From contig NC_091144.1 in NCBI RefSeq assembly GCF_041381155.1, forward strand, positions 3,224,001 through 3,288,000: a stretch of 64,000 nucleotides of DNA, written 5' to 3'. The notes below the pieces were generated by a model, which saw only the letters and a list, made by a program, of their open reading frames with translations, did not search any database and was not told where the DNA came from. Below, piece after piece: positions 1 to 14,800 of the stretch. Every line of letters starts with the position of its first letter. Positions within the stretch are counted from its first letter, which is position 1. This DNA is from Argopecten irradians. Its lineage: Eukaryota > Mollusca > Bivalvia > Pectinida > Pectinidae. The position numbers and the translations under genes are program-made.

Positions 1-1261
1 ACCATTTTATTCTAATAAAAAAACTACATATAATAATCATGAAACTATGTTCAAACCTAAAAGTTCTCTTTTTAATGAAAATTATTCTTTAGAAAGAGCT
101 AAATAAAAGCTTTCGGAATCCAAATCACGCTGTCAACTGAATTGCTTTGACAAAAAATACAATAGTGCGAGGTGTTGTGGATCATTAACAGCGAGTAATA
201 ACAATAGCTCTAACACCATAACAACCGATATCCCAAATTAAGTCCGGACATTTACACTGTGAAAATGGTGTTTCCACTCGCGTTTGCCCCGTATGTCTTG
301 AAACTATATTCAAATGCTATTCTTAACAGTAAATTACTCCTTTTCCAAAGGAACATCCGTCAAATGTGTCAACATATTCATCCGAATCTCGACATCTTAC
401 GTTTACAAAAATAATTTACATACAATTTACAAAATAGTGTGCGTTCTAAATGGACTTATGTACAGTAATTTTGTATGAAATATTGGGTGACACAGACAGC
501 CCGGGACTGTCGCCCATTCTAGGTAGTAATAGCTCTTTAATCTATAAATATAAGTAATATACACCATCAACCTACTGTTTCTTACGTATTTTACAAAGGA
601 ATATAGTAATGTTTTGCGTTATTGATATTGGCAAAAAATAATCTATTGGCAAAAAAAATCAATGGAATAGTATAGCGGTAAACGTATTTAAATCTTTTTA
701 AAGTCGATTGGAAAAATAATTTTAAACATTGAAGTCAGTATTTTTTTAATTTCATTCGGGATAATGAAAACAATTTTGTTTGTAAACTTACACCGATTTC
801 ACCACAAAAAAAAAAAGTTGCAAACAAAATTGTCTTACTAATCTTGGGACGTCATATGAAATACTGGACCGTTAAATTCATAATTTCGATGTCACAGGTA
901 TTGTATCAAAGTACGGAACACTTTACAAACTGGGAGGTAGGATTGCTCGCCTATTTTATTCAAGAATTCATGGTTACATGATTTTTTCTTCTAAATTTTC
1001 TCAGAGGTATTAAATATGTATTGCAAACTTTGTGGAATTCGAACGTTCAAATGGAAGCTCGACTAAAGGTGATATGCCACGGAGCTTTGAGGTGTGACGT
1101 GGCATCTCAATTTATAAAAAAGAATTGAATAAAAATTACACTAGCAACTCATGTATGATCCTATATTTTTCTAAAGTACAGTATGAAGTTCCAAGATTGT
1201 ATGTAGTCTAAGTAGGTCACACCCACAAACGTATATTCGTATACAGACACATTATAGTAAA
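1..1261. other. AT-rich left flank, no gene
   Basis: No coding region is visible. The sequence is AT-rich and clean. Much of it (at least 1-770) reappears in altered form at about 7,352-8,520, for example the stretch around 45-75 against 7,390-7,415, and around 660-760 against 8,425-8,515. It is therefore the left flank of a duplicated or doubly assembled segment. Confidence 0.6.
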
Positions 1262-1978
1262 ATTCTATACAGTTTCATGTTCACCTGACGACCTGGAAAA
1301 TACATCAGAAGAGCTGGTACACACAATACAGTTCAAATTTCACGACTAAATACGTGGAATACACATCAGAAAGAGGTGGTACACATCTATATTCAGTTCA
1401 TGTTCACCTGAAGACGTGTGAATATACAATACAGAAGAGGTGCGTACAACATCTATTCAGTTCTTGATCACACCAGAAGGACGTGGAATATAACATCAGA
1501 AGAGCTGGTACACATCTATACAGTTCATGTTGCACCAGAAGGACGTGGAATATCACATCCACAGAAGACCTGGTACACATCTATACAGTTCTTGTTCAAC
1601 CAGAAGACCGTGGAATACCACATCAGGAAGAGGAGGTAACACATCTATATAGTTTCTTGTTCACCCAGGAGAAGTGGAATATACAATATAATGATGGTGG
1701 TACTCATCTTTTATCAATTCTTGTTCACCAGAAGACGTGGAATATAACATTCAGAAAAGGTGGTAACACACATCTATATAGTTTTCTTGTTCACCAGAAG
1801 ACGAATGGGAATATACATCAAGAAGACCTGGTACAAAAATCTATATAGTTCCTGTTTTCACCAGGAAGAACATGGAATATACATCAGAAAGCTGTAACAC
1901 ATTTATACAGTTCCTGTTCACACAGGAGACATGTAATATACATCAGAAGAGCTGGTACACATCTATACAGTTCATGTT
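1262..1978. repeat. 59-bp tandem repeat, error-rich block
   Basis: Recognisable units of the same 59-bp repeat that is clean at 11.8-16.3 kb. Here almost every unit carries small insertions or deletions, so the period wanders. The block ends at 1,978, where the sequence passes into a noisy copy of the 3' end of the TRIM gene. That is the same junction as at 16,347. Confidence 0.8.
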
Positions 1979-4110
1979 ATGTATTGATTTGTTGGTTACT
2001 ACGAATTTGTCCCCACAAACAGATATCAGCTGTGGGTGTATCGATTCCATCTTTTAATGTCAACATCACTCTGATCCATGTCCCGTCCAAGACATCTGGG
2101 TAACCACGTTGTGTGATCGTTGACCACAGACATACATATTCCCCTCACGGTCCACATCTATGACCCCATCGCATGATACACTTGACCAATAACCGACTCG
2201 CATGATACCTTTTTGGTTCACACGTCTGAAGACGTCCGTCATTCACAGTTTGGTAACGACGACGTCATCTTCGCTTTCACCAGGATGTTGATAGACTGGC
2301 GATCTATGTTCCTTTCCTTTTTGGAATATATTTCGCCTACACATCTTACAGCGACCAGGAGACGTGGCTACTACATGCTGGTCATACCACATCTATACAG
2401 TTCCTGTTCACCATGAGACGTGGAATATACATTTTAGAAAGAGCTAGTACACATCCTTAAGGATGAAAAAAATTTCAGGCAATTGTTTACATCATTGGTA
2501 CATTACCATATACAACTATGTTTCCTGTTCGACAGGAAGATGGAATATACATCAAGAAGAGCTGGTACAATCAGATGAAAGTTATTATCCTGTTCACCAG
2601 AAGACGTCCCGTATTCAAAGATGGTACACATTATATAAAGTGTTTCCTGTTGAGTACGTAGGAACCCCATCAGGTAAGTACTGGTACACATCCTATACAG
2701 TTCTGTTCACCAAGGGAGACGTGGGTATATATAAAGAAGAGGTGGTACAATCTATACAGTTTCCTGTTCACCAGTGAGACGTGGACATTGAAGAGCTGGT
2801 ACACATCTTTCCTGTTCACATCATAAGAATCATTACATGCTCGGAATCTCTGTCTGACCGCGATACAGTTGTATCAGAAGACACTGGTACACATCTAGCT
2901 GCTGTCCTTGAGCTTTCTCTTGTACCTGCATGGAAGCCTTTTCACCTAACTTTTGACGTGGAATATACATCAAAAGCTGGTACACATCTATACTTTTCCT
3001 GTTCACCCATATTTTGATACATCAGAAGTTCTGAGTTATCTCCTCTATACAGCTTCCTGTTCACCAGATAGACGTGAATATACATCAAATCTGGTACACA
3101 TCTATACAGTTCCTGTTCACCTTGGTTTTGTTCACAGGATTCGTCTCGATCATCATCAAAATTGCTCATCAGCTCCATTCTATACAGTTCCTGTTCACCA
3201 GAGACGTCATGAATTATACATCAAAAGAGCATCTTTTTACAACATCTTTACAGTTCCTGTTCACCCTCACAGACGTCGATATACTCAGAAGAGCTGTTAC
3301 ATCCATGAATACAGATCCTGTTCACCAGAGATATTGGAAATACATCCAGTGTTGTGTTGTGAGAACGCTGGTGGAATATTCCTTTGATGAAGGTTGTGAT
3401 TTTCATTTTTACAATATCACAACAATGTGGAAGTACATCGTGTTTCCTTACATGAATTCCTTTCAAAGAAACGTGGAATATACACAAATACTCTATACAG
3501 CTTCGCTGGGGACATCTATACAGTTTTCGTCTGAGACGTGGAATATACAAACTGGTACACAGTGGACGAGTTCTATTACATCAGAAGAGTCTTTTACCAT
3601 ATAGCATGTTCATACGTGGAATATACCAGAAGAGCCGTGCCCAAATCTCCTTACTGTTAGAGGGATCACTGGTGATGTGGAATCATCCTACAAACAGGAC
3701 AGGGGAAGGAGGTCGCGGCCGCCATCTCACCTGATAAGTCTGTGATCGATGTAGGTACGAGATCATACAGTTTCCTCACAGAAGGAATGTATACAGGAAG
3801 AGACTTCGGTTGTACACATCTATCCAGACAAATAGGACAGTCGAGCAGACGACAGTTATACATCAGAGGCTTTGCACATCTATGTTCCTTTGGTTTATTT
3901 TTCCTGTAGATGCCCGCCTTCCGCCATCTTGTTCTGAAAGTGAATTTGATAAAAAAGGCAGTGTGACAGTGATCATTTCATCAGTTTTTACATCAGAATG
4001 TGGTGCTATAGTTTGTATAACTTTTCAGGAGAATGAACCAATGACTGTAATCATTAATAGGCATTCCTGTTCACCAGGATACATTACATTCCGTACAACT
4101 TAAGCTGTAA
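1979..4110 (-). pseudogene. Noisy second copy of the TRIM gene, interleaved with repeat units
   Basis: Pieces run in the same order and orientation as the intact TRIM gene at 16,312-18,423. 1,985-2,215 matches 16,355-16,570 (propeller end). 2,830-2,940 matches about 17,270-17,390. 3,120-3,180 matches 17,530-17,590. 3,655-3,860 matches 18,030-18,230 (RING), and 3,900-3,990 matches 18,250-18,330. Between and inside these pieces, scraps of the 59-bp unit replace unique sequence, for example around 2,390-2,430, 2,940-3,000 and 3,060-3,120. No frame stays open for long. It could be a decayed tandem duplicate, but substitution of repeat-unit text into otherwise matching unique sequence fits a consensus built from mis-aligned repeat reads better. 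It should not be counted as a gene. Confidence 0.75.
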
Positions 4111-7100
4111 ACCATATACTTATGAGAACGTTCAAATCATTTTGAGAATGGAATATACATCAGCAAACGTCCGCATGTACACGTTTCTATACAGTTCCTG
4201 TACATCCATGAGACGTTGAAATATACATCAGAAGAACTTTCTTCTCAGTACAACTATACTATGACAGTTCACATTTTGTTTTTTTTTCACCTCGTGGAAA
4301 ATACATCAGAAGAATAAACATCTATTAGTATACTTTGTTCACAGGAGACAAAATATACATCAGAAGATACACATCTATTTCACCAGGATTGAGTGGAATA
4401 TACCAAAAGCTGGTACACATATTATACGTTCAGTTACATATACAGACGAGATTTCATTATTACATCAATGCTGGTACACATCTATACAGTTCCCTGTTCA
4501 CAGTGAGACGTGGAATATTTTTACATCAGTGTAATATGACAAAAGCGATTTTAATGGTTGCACATATTTCATATTGACAGTTCCTAATGACGTCAGGAAA
4601 CAATGACGTGACATCATATACATACAGAGGAAGACAAAACGGATACATCAGAAAGATACTGTACACATCTATACAGTTTGTTCACGTGTTCATCATGTTA
4701 GTAGGTATTTGTAATGTACACAAGTATCAGAAGAGCTGGTAACATCTATACAGATTTTCCTGTTCACCAGGAGACGTGGAAAATTTACATGCAAAAAAGT
4801 TCAAAACATTCTTTACTCGTTTCATAACATCTCATATGAAATGAACAGTTCCTGTTCACCAGGAGACGTCATATATGTATCAAAGGCCTCTTTGGAAAGA
4901 CATCAAATTATTCAGCTAAACGGTTCCTTTCACCAAACGTTGTGGAATATCATCAGAAGAGCTGGTACACATTATATAAGTATTACGAGACGTGTTACAT
5001 CAGAAGAGCTTTATTACAGTTTGCACGGTCAGGAGACGTGGATTTATTATACTTGAAGAATAGATTTATGAGACAGTACACAGTTTCAGTTACTATACAG
5101 TTTATTATTACCAAGTTATTTCATGTCGCTAGAAGAATTTACATCAGAAGAGCTGGTACACATTTAACCAATTTGATGTTCAGCAGGAGACGAATGAATA
5201 TACATCAGAAGTATTGGTACATCTAACAGCAAGTTAAACGGTGGAATATGTATGACGGTACACAATATGTCAAAGGTACTTTCACTTTCGATATGCTGGA
5301 GAATATACGTTTCCTGTTAACCAGAAGACGTATAACATCAAATATAAATGATTAAAGTTTCAAAAGGACGAATATGGAACACACATCTCACAACTATGAA
5401 CAATGACCACAGTACAATATACCCAATCGGTACAGTAGCTGGAATATACATACCCGTGTGGTGACACTCTATAAGAATTAAGATAGATGATATATATATC
5501 AGTTGAGTATAACATCTATAGTTCCTTTCACCAGATATCTTTTGATATCACTTTGATACGATATTGAAGAGTTCTCGTTTAAAAAAGACTAATACATCAA
5601 ACTTACTTCATGAACGATTTGACAACTCTTGATTGACAAAAACCAGCTGGTACACATACTACTACGATTTAGTTCCTTCCTGAAAGTTAATATAAACCAA
5701 ATGGAACGTGGATCCGAAAAAAACGGATCGGAAGAGCGGAACACATCATATATATGCTTCACCAGGTATTTACTCAGAAGATGAACACAACTTTTATTTT
5801 AAATCAGGATTTTGTTGTTCGAACACAATAATTGACTACGTAATATTGCCTGTCTGTACACATCTAACATTTCCTGTATTCAACCAGGAGACTGTGGAAT
5901 ATACGTAGCTGTACACAAGTAACAGTAGATGTACAGCGAAAAATGTAAAGTGTTTTCAAAAACGAGTTTACTAAATTGTATATCTAACAGTTCCTGTTCT
6001 ATTATGGCTGAGATGAGTGAATATACATCAGAATGCTTTTTGATGATTTTAATTCCTTTGCAAAAGGCAATTTTACGGAAAGAAAAAAACATCACTTTGA
6101 AACCGATTAATTCACATTACAAATGAAAGTTATGTTACGTTTAGAAATTATTTAATATACATCAAAGGATTGTAAATATCGCATACAAACGTGTTCATTT
6201 GCCACACGAGCCAAATCTTTGGTGATTCCCTACTATATGCCATCAGAAATTATACACATTCTAAATACATTAAGTTGTAATTAACAGTCGTATATCTCTT
6301 GTAAGTGTTGTTACATCTATATAGTTACATTGTACAATTGAGATAAAACAGTAATGTGAAAAGGTAAACGCGGAAAGAAATTCGAGAGCTGGTACACATT
6401 ATACGATGTTCACCAGTAAGGATTTTCAGAAATATCAATCCATGAAGAAGTAGGGGTAAACTTAGAAGTATAAATCTAGCTTCATATTACCACGATGACG
6501 GACTTGGAATCTTTAAATCAGATCATGATGCTGATATTGAAACCAATTACAATATATATTTTTTCCTGTTCCGTCCGTTTTGCATAGTAAAATGGTCCAT
6601 CTATACAGTGGTTCAAAAGCTTTGGAATATACATTGAAAGCTGTATTTTATTTTTAGTAACATATGGTTTTCAATGTTCACTTTAACAATGAGACAACAT
6701 ATACATACAGAATCAGCTGGTACACTATTGTCTATAATGTTCTTACAGTTCACACAAAGTTCAAGGATGTCACGATGGATTTAACTATAATTCTTTGATC
6801 GGAATGATTAGATTGACTTGGTACACTTACGTCCGTTCACCGCTGTTGCTGCCATATCGCCTTAGTCTAGTTCTTGACTACACCGACGTGGTCGAGTGGA
6901 ATATACAGTTCTCAAAACGCATTTCTCAGGAGCGGTATCAGCGGTTCTGTTTATTTTATGTGCAGTATTTTAATGGGTCTCATCACCGGAGAATATACAT
7001 TTTGAAGCTATCTCTCTAATTTAAAGATACTTACACCACTATTAATTTAATTAACGACCAGGAATAACATCAGCGTTATCTTATACCAGTTCCTCTCTAC

Positions 7101-7200
7101 AGTTATACATCGAAAGTACGTGGTACACTAAATCGACAGTTCCTGTTCACCAGAGACGTGGTGTATACATCAGAAGATCTGGTCACATCTCATGACAAAA
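4111..7200. other. Blend of unique flank and 59-bp repeat scraps
   Basis: No gene is seen. Short runs of the 59-bp unit alternate with other sequence. 5,255-5,690 is a disturbed copy of 20,575-20,990, the region to the right of the 17-bp minisatellite. The block therefore appears to be the right flank of the noisy TRIM copy. The 17-bp minisatellite itself is not visible here. Confidence 0.6.
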
Positions 7201-8520
7201 ACGTTAACGTCATTTTGTGACATTTATAAGTTGACATAAAGTGAACAAACCGTGGGGGGGATATTTCCCATAGATTAGCATACCTCGCGTACGCAAGGGA
7301 GATAATAAATCAATATAACAAACAAAACATATACAGTTAATCATTTAAAACATTTTATTCTATAAAAACTACATATAAAATCATGATCTATGTTCAAACC
7401 TAAAAGTTCCCTTGTATGAAATATTACGGTTTTTCCTGTTTTTAGAATGAGCTAAATAAAAGCTTTCGGAACCAAATCATACACTGTCACTGATGCTTTG
7501 ACAAAAATACTTGACAAAACACAATAGTGCAGGTTTGTGGTCATTAAACATCAAAGAAAACTGGCCTATCACCAAATAACATCATATAAGTCGGACATTT
7601 ACACAGTGATAATGTGTTTCACTCGGTAGTCGTATGACTTGAACAAATTCATCAGAAGAATTATAACAGAAATTACACCATTCCAAAGGAAAATCGTCAA
7701 ATGTTCATCAAAAACCTAGAATCTTCAGTTAGACTGGTAAAAATCTATACAATTTACAAAATAGTGTGCGTTCTAATTGGAGTACAGTAAATTGTCTGAT
7801 ATATTGGGTACATACAGATGGACTGCCATTTAGGTAGTAATAACTTTATCACCCCTGAGACGTAAATATAATAATATACACATCTACTACTGTTCTTACT
7901 ATTTACAAAGGAGTAAACGTTGGAAAAAAATATATGGTACAATCTATACATCTATCCAGAGGTGTGTGTTTTCGCTGATTCAGTCAATTCATTCAGCTAT
8001 AATTTGTTTACACTAACGTGGAATTAACATAATAACGTTAAAGTATAATTTGTTGATTGAGGAGAAAATAGAGAACATCAAACATGGAACAAAACCTCAA
8101 AACTAAAACAAAACTAAACTACGACAAGTAAATGGAAATTTAACGTCTAGGTGTGACATAGAACGTGCCTTAATAAATGAAGACTGGTACAAACTCCATA
8201 CAAATTCTGGTCATTGGGATCGTGTCAATTTGTCATTGAATAATAATATAATTTTCTTTGTTCGCACCATTGTTTTTTTTCAGACGTCGAAATAAAAAAA
8301 TCGTAGAATACCATGGCACGGAATCCCGACGTTTGTCGTGACGTCACAATAGAAACTATACAGTTTCGTCATTGATTTGGAATAACATCAGAAAGCTAGT
8401 ACACCATTGGATACAGTTCCTATCAATGGAACGTAAGTGGAAATGTATTTAATTTTGATAAAGTAGATTGGAAACATTAATTATTATGCAATTGATGAGT
8501 CACTTTTTTTTAATCCAACC
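7201..8520. other. Second copy of the left flank, no gene
   Basis: After about 150 clean bases, 7,352-8,520 follows 1-770 with many indels and with small inserted scraps of the 59-bp unit (for example near 7,640-7,660 and 7,850-7,865). No coding potential is seen. Confidence 0.6.
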
Positions 8521-11500
8521 ATGGAGACGTGGATATACATCAGAAGTTGCATGGTACACATATATACAGTACCTGTTCACATAGCAAAGTAACGTGGGAT
8601 ATACATCAGAAGAACCAGTACACACATCTATAGCAGTTCCTGTTCTTCAGAAGACGGTGGAATATACATAACAGAGCTGGTACACTACCTCGGAATTATG
8701 TAATCAGTTTCAGGAGACGTGGAATATAGTTACTAGAGTTGGTCCAACATATGCTACAAGTTCCCTTCCACCAGAAGACGTGGATGCATACATCAGAAGA
8801 GCTCAGACACATCCATCTAGTACAGTTTCCTGTTCACATTCAAGATGAGTATTAGGATTATATAATATCATTCATCAGACGAGCTGATACACATCTTATA
8901 TGTTCCATGTTCAACCAGACATACGTATCTGACGTCATATATATCAGAAGAATATGTTGGTACCACATCTAAATACAGCTAGGCTACATGTTCACCACAG
9001 ACGTGGAATAATACATCAGAAGAATCTGGTACACATCTATACACCGCATATTTTACCTGAATTTAACCTACAGAAGACGAACTGGAATATACATCAGAAT
9101 TCTTGTTCACCCTGGTATGCCTCAAAGACATCTATATCAGCATTTACAGTTATGTTCACCAGACGACGTGATATATACATCAAAAGACGCTGGTACACAT
9201 CTACACTTCTAATGAGTTTTATGAGACGTTGGAATATACATCAGAAGAGCTGTACACATCTAGGCCTGTTCACCTAGGAGACGGTGGAATTACATCAGAA
9301 GAGCTTGGTACACATCTATCTATACCAGTTCCTAACTTCTCCACGATAGAAGACGTGGAAAATATACTAAGCCAGCAAGACCTGGTACACATCTATATCT
9401 GATCAGTTCCTGTTCACTCAGTAGAAGAACGTGGAATATACATAAATGAAGAGCTGGTACATATCTACTAGCATTTCCTGTTCACCAGAAGACGTGGGAT
9501 AGTTCATAAAGTTAGTACAGAATAGCAGCTGGTACACATTAGAGCTATACATCAAACCTGTACACATCATACATTTCCTGTTAACCATGAGACTTAGAAA
9601 TATACATCAAAGTAGTCTGGTACACATCTATACAGTTCCTGTTAACCAGAAAAGACGTAGAGAATATAGGCATTCTAGAAGAGCTGGAGAAAATCTAACA
9701 TCTATACAGGAGATGATGGAATTTTATCCTGTATTACCATCTGATCCTATAACGTCACCAGAGATTGGAATATACATCAGAAGAGCTGGGTACAGCATCT
9801 ATACAGTTCCTGTTTTACCAGAGAGACGTGAAATATACATCAAGAACAACTTGTACACATCTATTATCATACAATCCCTGTATCATAAATCCAGTTGAGA
9901 CCTGAATATACAATCAGAAAGACACTGGTACACATCTATACAGTTTCCTTTTAAACATCGAGACGTGGAGTTATACCATCAGAAGAGCTATTACACATCT
10001 ATAGTTCCTGTTAACAGAGACGTAGAGATTTACTCAATAGACTGGTACACAATCTATACAGTTCATATTTACCATGAGACAGAAGACATCAGAAGTACAG
10101 GTACATACCTATACAGTTCCTGTTCACCCAGGAGACGTGGAAATATACATTCAGAAGACCGGGTACACATCAATATCTATACAGTTCCTATGTTCACCAG
10201 GAGGACGTGGAAAGTATACATCAGAAGAGCTGGTACACATCTATACTGTTCCTGTTCACCAGGAGACGTGGAATATACATCAGAAGAGCTGGTACACATC
10301 TATACAGTTCCTGTTCACCAGGAGACGTGGATATATACATCAGAAGAGTCCCTGGTACACATTCTATACAGTTTCCTGTTCACCAGGAGACGTGGAATAT
10401 ACATCAGAAGAGCTGGTACAAACATATACATATACAGTTTCCTGTTCACATCAGGAGACGTGGAGTTTACAACCATCAGATTTATAAAGAGCTGGTACAC
10501 ATCTATACAGTTCCTGTTCACCAGGAGACGTGGAATATTCATCCAGAAAGAGCTGGTACACATCTATATACAGATTCCTGTTCACCATGAGACGTGGAAT
10601 AGTACATCAGAAGAGCTGGTACACATCTATTACACAGTTCCTGTTCACAATCAGGGAGACGTGCAAAAATATACATCAGAAGAGAAGACAGTTCCTGTGG
10701 AACGTGGAATATACAATCAGAAGAGCTGGTACACATCTATTACAGTTCCTGTTCACCATGAGCAACGTGGAATATACATCAGAAGAGCTGGTACACAACA
10801 TCTATACAGTTCCTGTTCATGTCAGCCAGGAGAACGTGGTTGGAATATACATCAGTAAGAGCTGGTTCACATCCTATACAGTTTCCTGTTCACTCTAGGA
10901 GAGTGGAATATACATCAGAAGAATTGATACACATCTATACAGTTCCTGTTTACCAGAAGACGTGGAATATACATCAGAAGACGCTGGTTACCACATCTAT
11001 ACAGTTCCTGTTTTCACTAGGAGGACGTGGAATATACATCAGAAGAAATTGATACACCATCTATATACAGTTCATGTTCACCAGGAGACGTGTGGTGTGG
11101 AATATACCCATCAGAAGAGCTGGTACACACATCTATACAGTTCCTGTTTCACCAGGTAGACGTGGAATATACATCAGAAGGGAGCTGGTACACATATATA
11201 CAGTTTCCTGTTCACCAAGGAGACGTGACTGGAATATACATCAGAAGAAAGCTGGTACACATCTATACAGTTCCTGTTCACCAGAAGACGTGGAATATAC
11301 ATCAGAAGAGCTGGTACACATCTATACAGTTCCTGTTCACCAGGAGACGTGGGATATACATCAGAAAGAGCTGGTACACATCTATATTAGCAGTTCCTGT
11401 TCAACAGTGAGACGTGGAATATACATCAGATAGTAGCAGCTGGCTTCATATCTATAAAGTTCCTGTTCATTCACTAGATGATCGTGGTGACACAATATAC

Positions 11501-11805
11501 ATCCTGAAGAGCTGGGTAGAAGAGCTGGTGAACAAATCTATACAGTTCATGTTCACCAGGAGACGTGGACAATATACATCACAAGAGCTGGGTACACTCA
11601 TCTATACAGTTTCCTGTCTCGCCAGTGAGACGTGGAATATACATCAGAAGAGCTGGTACACATCTATACAGTTCCTGTTTCACCAGAGAAGACGTGGAAT
11701 ATACATCAGAAGAGCTGGGTACATATCTATACAGTTCCTGTTCACTTAGCACCACGGAGTTTTATACACGTGGTTACACATCTAAACAGGTTTACCAATA
11801 TATAC
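8521..11805. repeat. 59-bp tandem repeat, error-rich, becoming cleaner to the right
   Basis: Continuous 59-bp units with frequent small insertions and losses. Quality improves gradually from left to right and merges into the clean array near 11.8 kb. A gradient of this kind is expected from low-coverage or unpolished consensus in a long satellite. Confidence 0.85.
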
Positions 11806-14800
11806 ATCAAAAGAGCTGGTACACATCTATACAGTTCCTGTTCACCAGAAGACGTGGAATATACATCAGAAGAGCTGGTACACATCTATACAGTTCATGT
11901 TCACCAGGAGACGTGGAATATACATCAGAAGAGCTGGTACACATCTATACAGTTCCTGTTCACCAGGAGACGTGGAATATACATCAGAAGAGCTGGTACA
12001 CATCTATACAGTTCCTGTTCACCAGGAGACGTGGAATATACATCAGAAGAGCTGGTACACATCTATTTATACAGTTCCTGTTCACCAGGAGACGTGGAAT
12101 ATACATCAGAAGAGCTGGTACACATCTATACAGTTCCTGTTCACCAGAAGACGTGGAATATACATCAGAAGAGCTGGTACACATCTATACAGTTCCTGTT
12201 CACCAGGAGACGTGGAATATACATCAGAAGAGCTGGTACACATCTATACAGTTCCTGTTCACTAGAAGACGTGGAATATACATCAAGAAGAGCTGGTACA
12301 CATCTATACAGTTCCTGTTCACCAGAAGACATGGAATATACATCAGAAGAGCTGGTACACAACATCTATACAGTTCCTGTTCACCTAGGAGACGTGGTAC
12401 CAATATACATGTTCAGAAATATAGCTGGTACACATCTATATACAGTTCCTGTTCACCAGAAGACGTGGAATATACATCAGAAGAGCTGTGTACATATTCT
12501 ATACAGTTCCTGTTCCCCATACACTATACTATACAGTTCCTGTTCACCAGTGAGACGTGGAATATACATCAGAAGAGCTGGTACACATCTATACAGTTCC
12601 TGTTCACCAGGAGACGTGGAATATACATCAGAAGAGCTGGTACACATCTATACAGTTCCTATTCACCAGGAGACTATACAGTTCCTGTTCATACAGAAGA
12701 CGTGGAATATACATCAAAAGAGCTGGTACACATCTATACAGTTTCCTGTTCACCAGGAGACGTGGGAATAATACATCAGAAGAGCTGGTACACATCTATA
12801 CAGTTCCTGTTCACCAGAAGACAGAAGTGTGGAATATACATCAGAAGAGCTGGGTACACATCTGGTATACAGTCCTGTTCACCAGGAGACGTGGAATATA
12901 CATCAGAAGAGCTGGTACACATATATACAGTTCCTGTTCACCAGGAGAGATCGTGGGAATATACATCAGAAGAGCTGGTACACACATCTATACAGTTCCT
13001 GTTCACCAGGAGACGTGGAATATACATCAGAAGAGCGGGGGGTGGTACACATCTTATACAGTTCCCTGTTCACCAGGAGACGTGGAATATACATCAGAAG
13101 AGCTGGTACACACATCTATACAGTTCCTGTTCACCAGAAGACGTGGATATATACATCAGAAGAGCTGGTACACATCTATACAGTTCCTGTTCACCAGGAA
13201 GACGTGGAATATACATCAGAAGAGCTGGTACACATCTATACATCACCATGAGACGTAGAGTATACAGTTCATCTGTTCACCAGAGAAGACGTGGAATATA
13301 CATCAAAAGAGCTGGTAACACATCTATTACAGTTCCTGTTCACCAGGAGACGTGGAATATACATCAGAAGAGCTGGTACACATCTATACAGTTCCTGTTC
13401 TATGAGACGTGGAATATACATCAGAAGAGTGGGTACACATCTATTACAGTTCCTGTTCACCAGGAGACGTGGAATATACATCAGAAGAGAGCTGGTACAA
13501 CATCTATACAGTTCCTGGTTCACCAGGAGGACGTGGAATATACATCAGAAGAGCTGGTACACATCTATACAGTTCCTGATTCACCAGAAGACGTGGAATA
13601 TACATCAGAAGAGCTGGTACAATCTATACAGTTCATGTTCACCATGAGACGTGGAATATACATCAGAAAGAACTGGTAACAACATCTATTACAGTTTTCC
13701 TGTTCACACAGAAGACGTGGAATATACATCAGAAGAGAGCTGGGTACACATACATATCTATACAGTTCCTGTTCACCAGGAGACGTGGAATATACATCAG
13801 AAGAGCTGGTACACATCTATACAGTTCCTGTTCACCAGAAGACGTGGAATATACATCAGAAGAGCTGGTACACATCTATACAGTTCCTGTTCACCAGGAG
13901 ACGTGGAATATACATCAGAAGAGCTGGTACACATCTATACAGTTCCTGTTCACCAGAAGACGTGGAATATACATCAGAAGAGCTGGTACACATCTATACA
14001 GTTCCTGTTCACCAGGAGACGTCGAATATACAATCAGAAGAGCTGGTACACACGACTATACAGTTCCTGTTCACTAGAAGACGTGGAATATACATCAGTT
14101 CCTGTTCACGAGCGTGGTACACATCTATCTATACAGTTCACTGTTACACCAGAAGACGTGGAATATACATCAGAAGAGCTGGTACACATCTATACAGTTT
14201 CCTGTTCACCAGAACGTGGAAGTGGAATTTACATCAGAAGAGCTGGTACATCTACATCTATACAGTTCCTGTTCACCAGAAAGACGTGGAACTATTACAT
14301 CTGAAGAGCTGGTACACATCTATACAGTTCCTGTTCACCAGAAGACGTGGAATATACATCAGAAGAGCTGGTACACATCTATACAGTTCATGTTCACCAG
14401 GAGACGTGGAATATACATCAGAAGAGCTGGTACACATCTATACAGTTCCTGTTCACCAGAAGACGTGGAATATACATCAGAAGAGCTGGTACACATCTAT
14501 ACAGTTCCTGTTCACCAGGAGACGTGGAATATACATCAGAAGAGCTGGTACACATCTATACAGTTCCTGTTCACCAGAAGACGTGGAATATACATCAGAA
14601 GAGCTGGTACACATCTATACAGTTCCTGTTCACCAGAAGACGTGGAATATACATCAGAAGAGCTGGTACACATCTATACAGTTCCTGTTCACCAGAAGAC
14701 GTGGAATATACATCAGAAGAGCTGGTACATATCTATACAGTTCCTGTTCACCAGGAGACGTGGAATATACATCAGAAGAGCTGGTACACATCTATACAGT

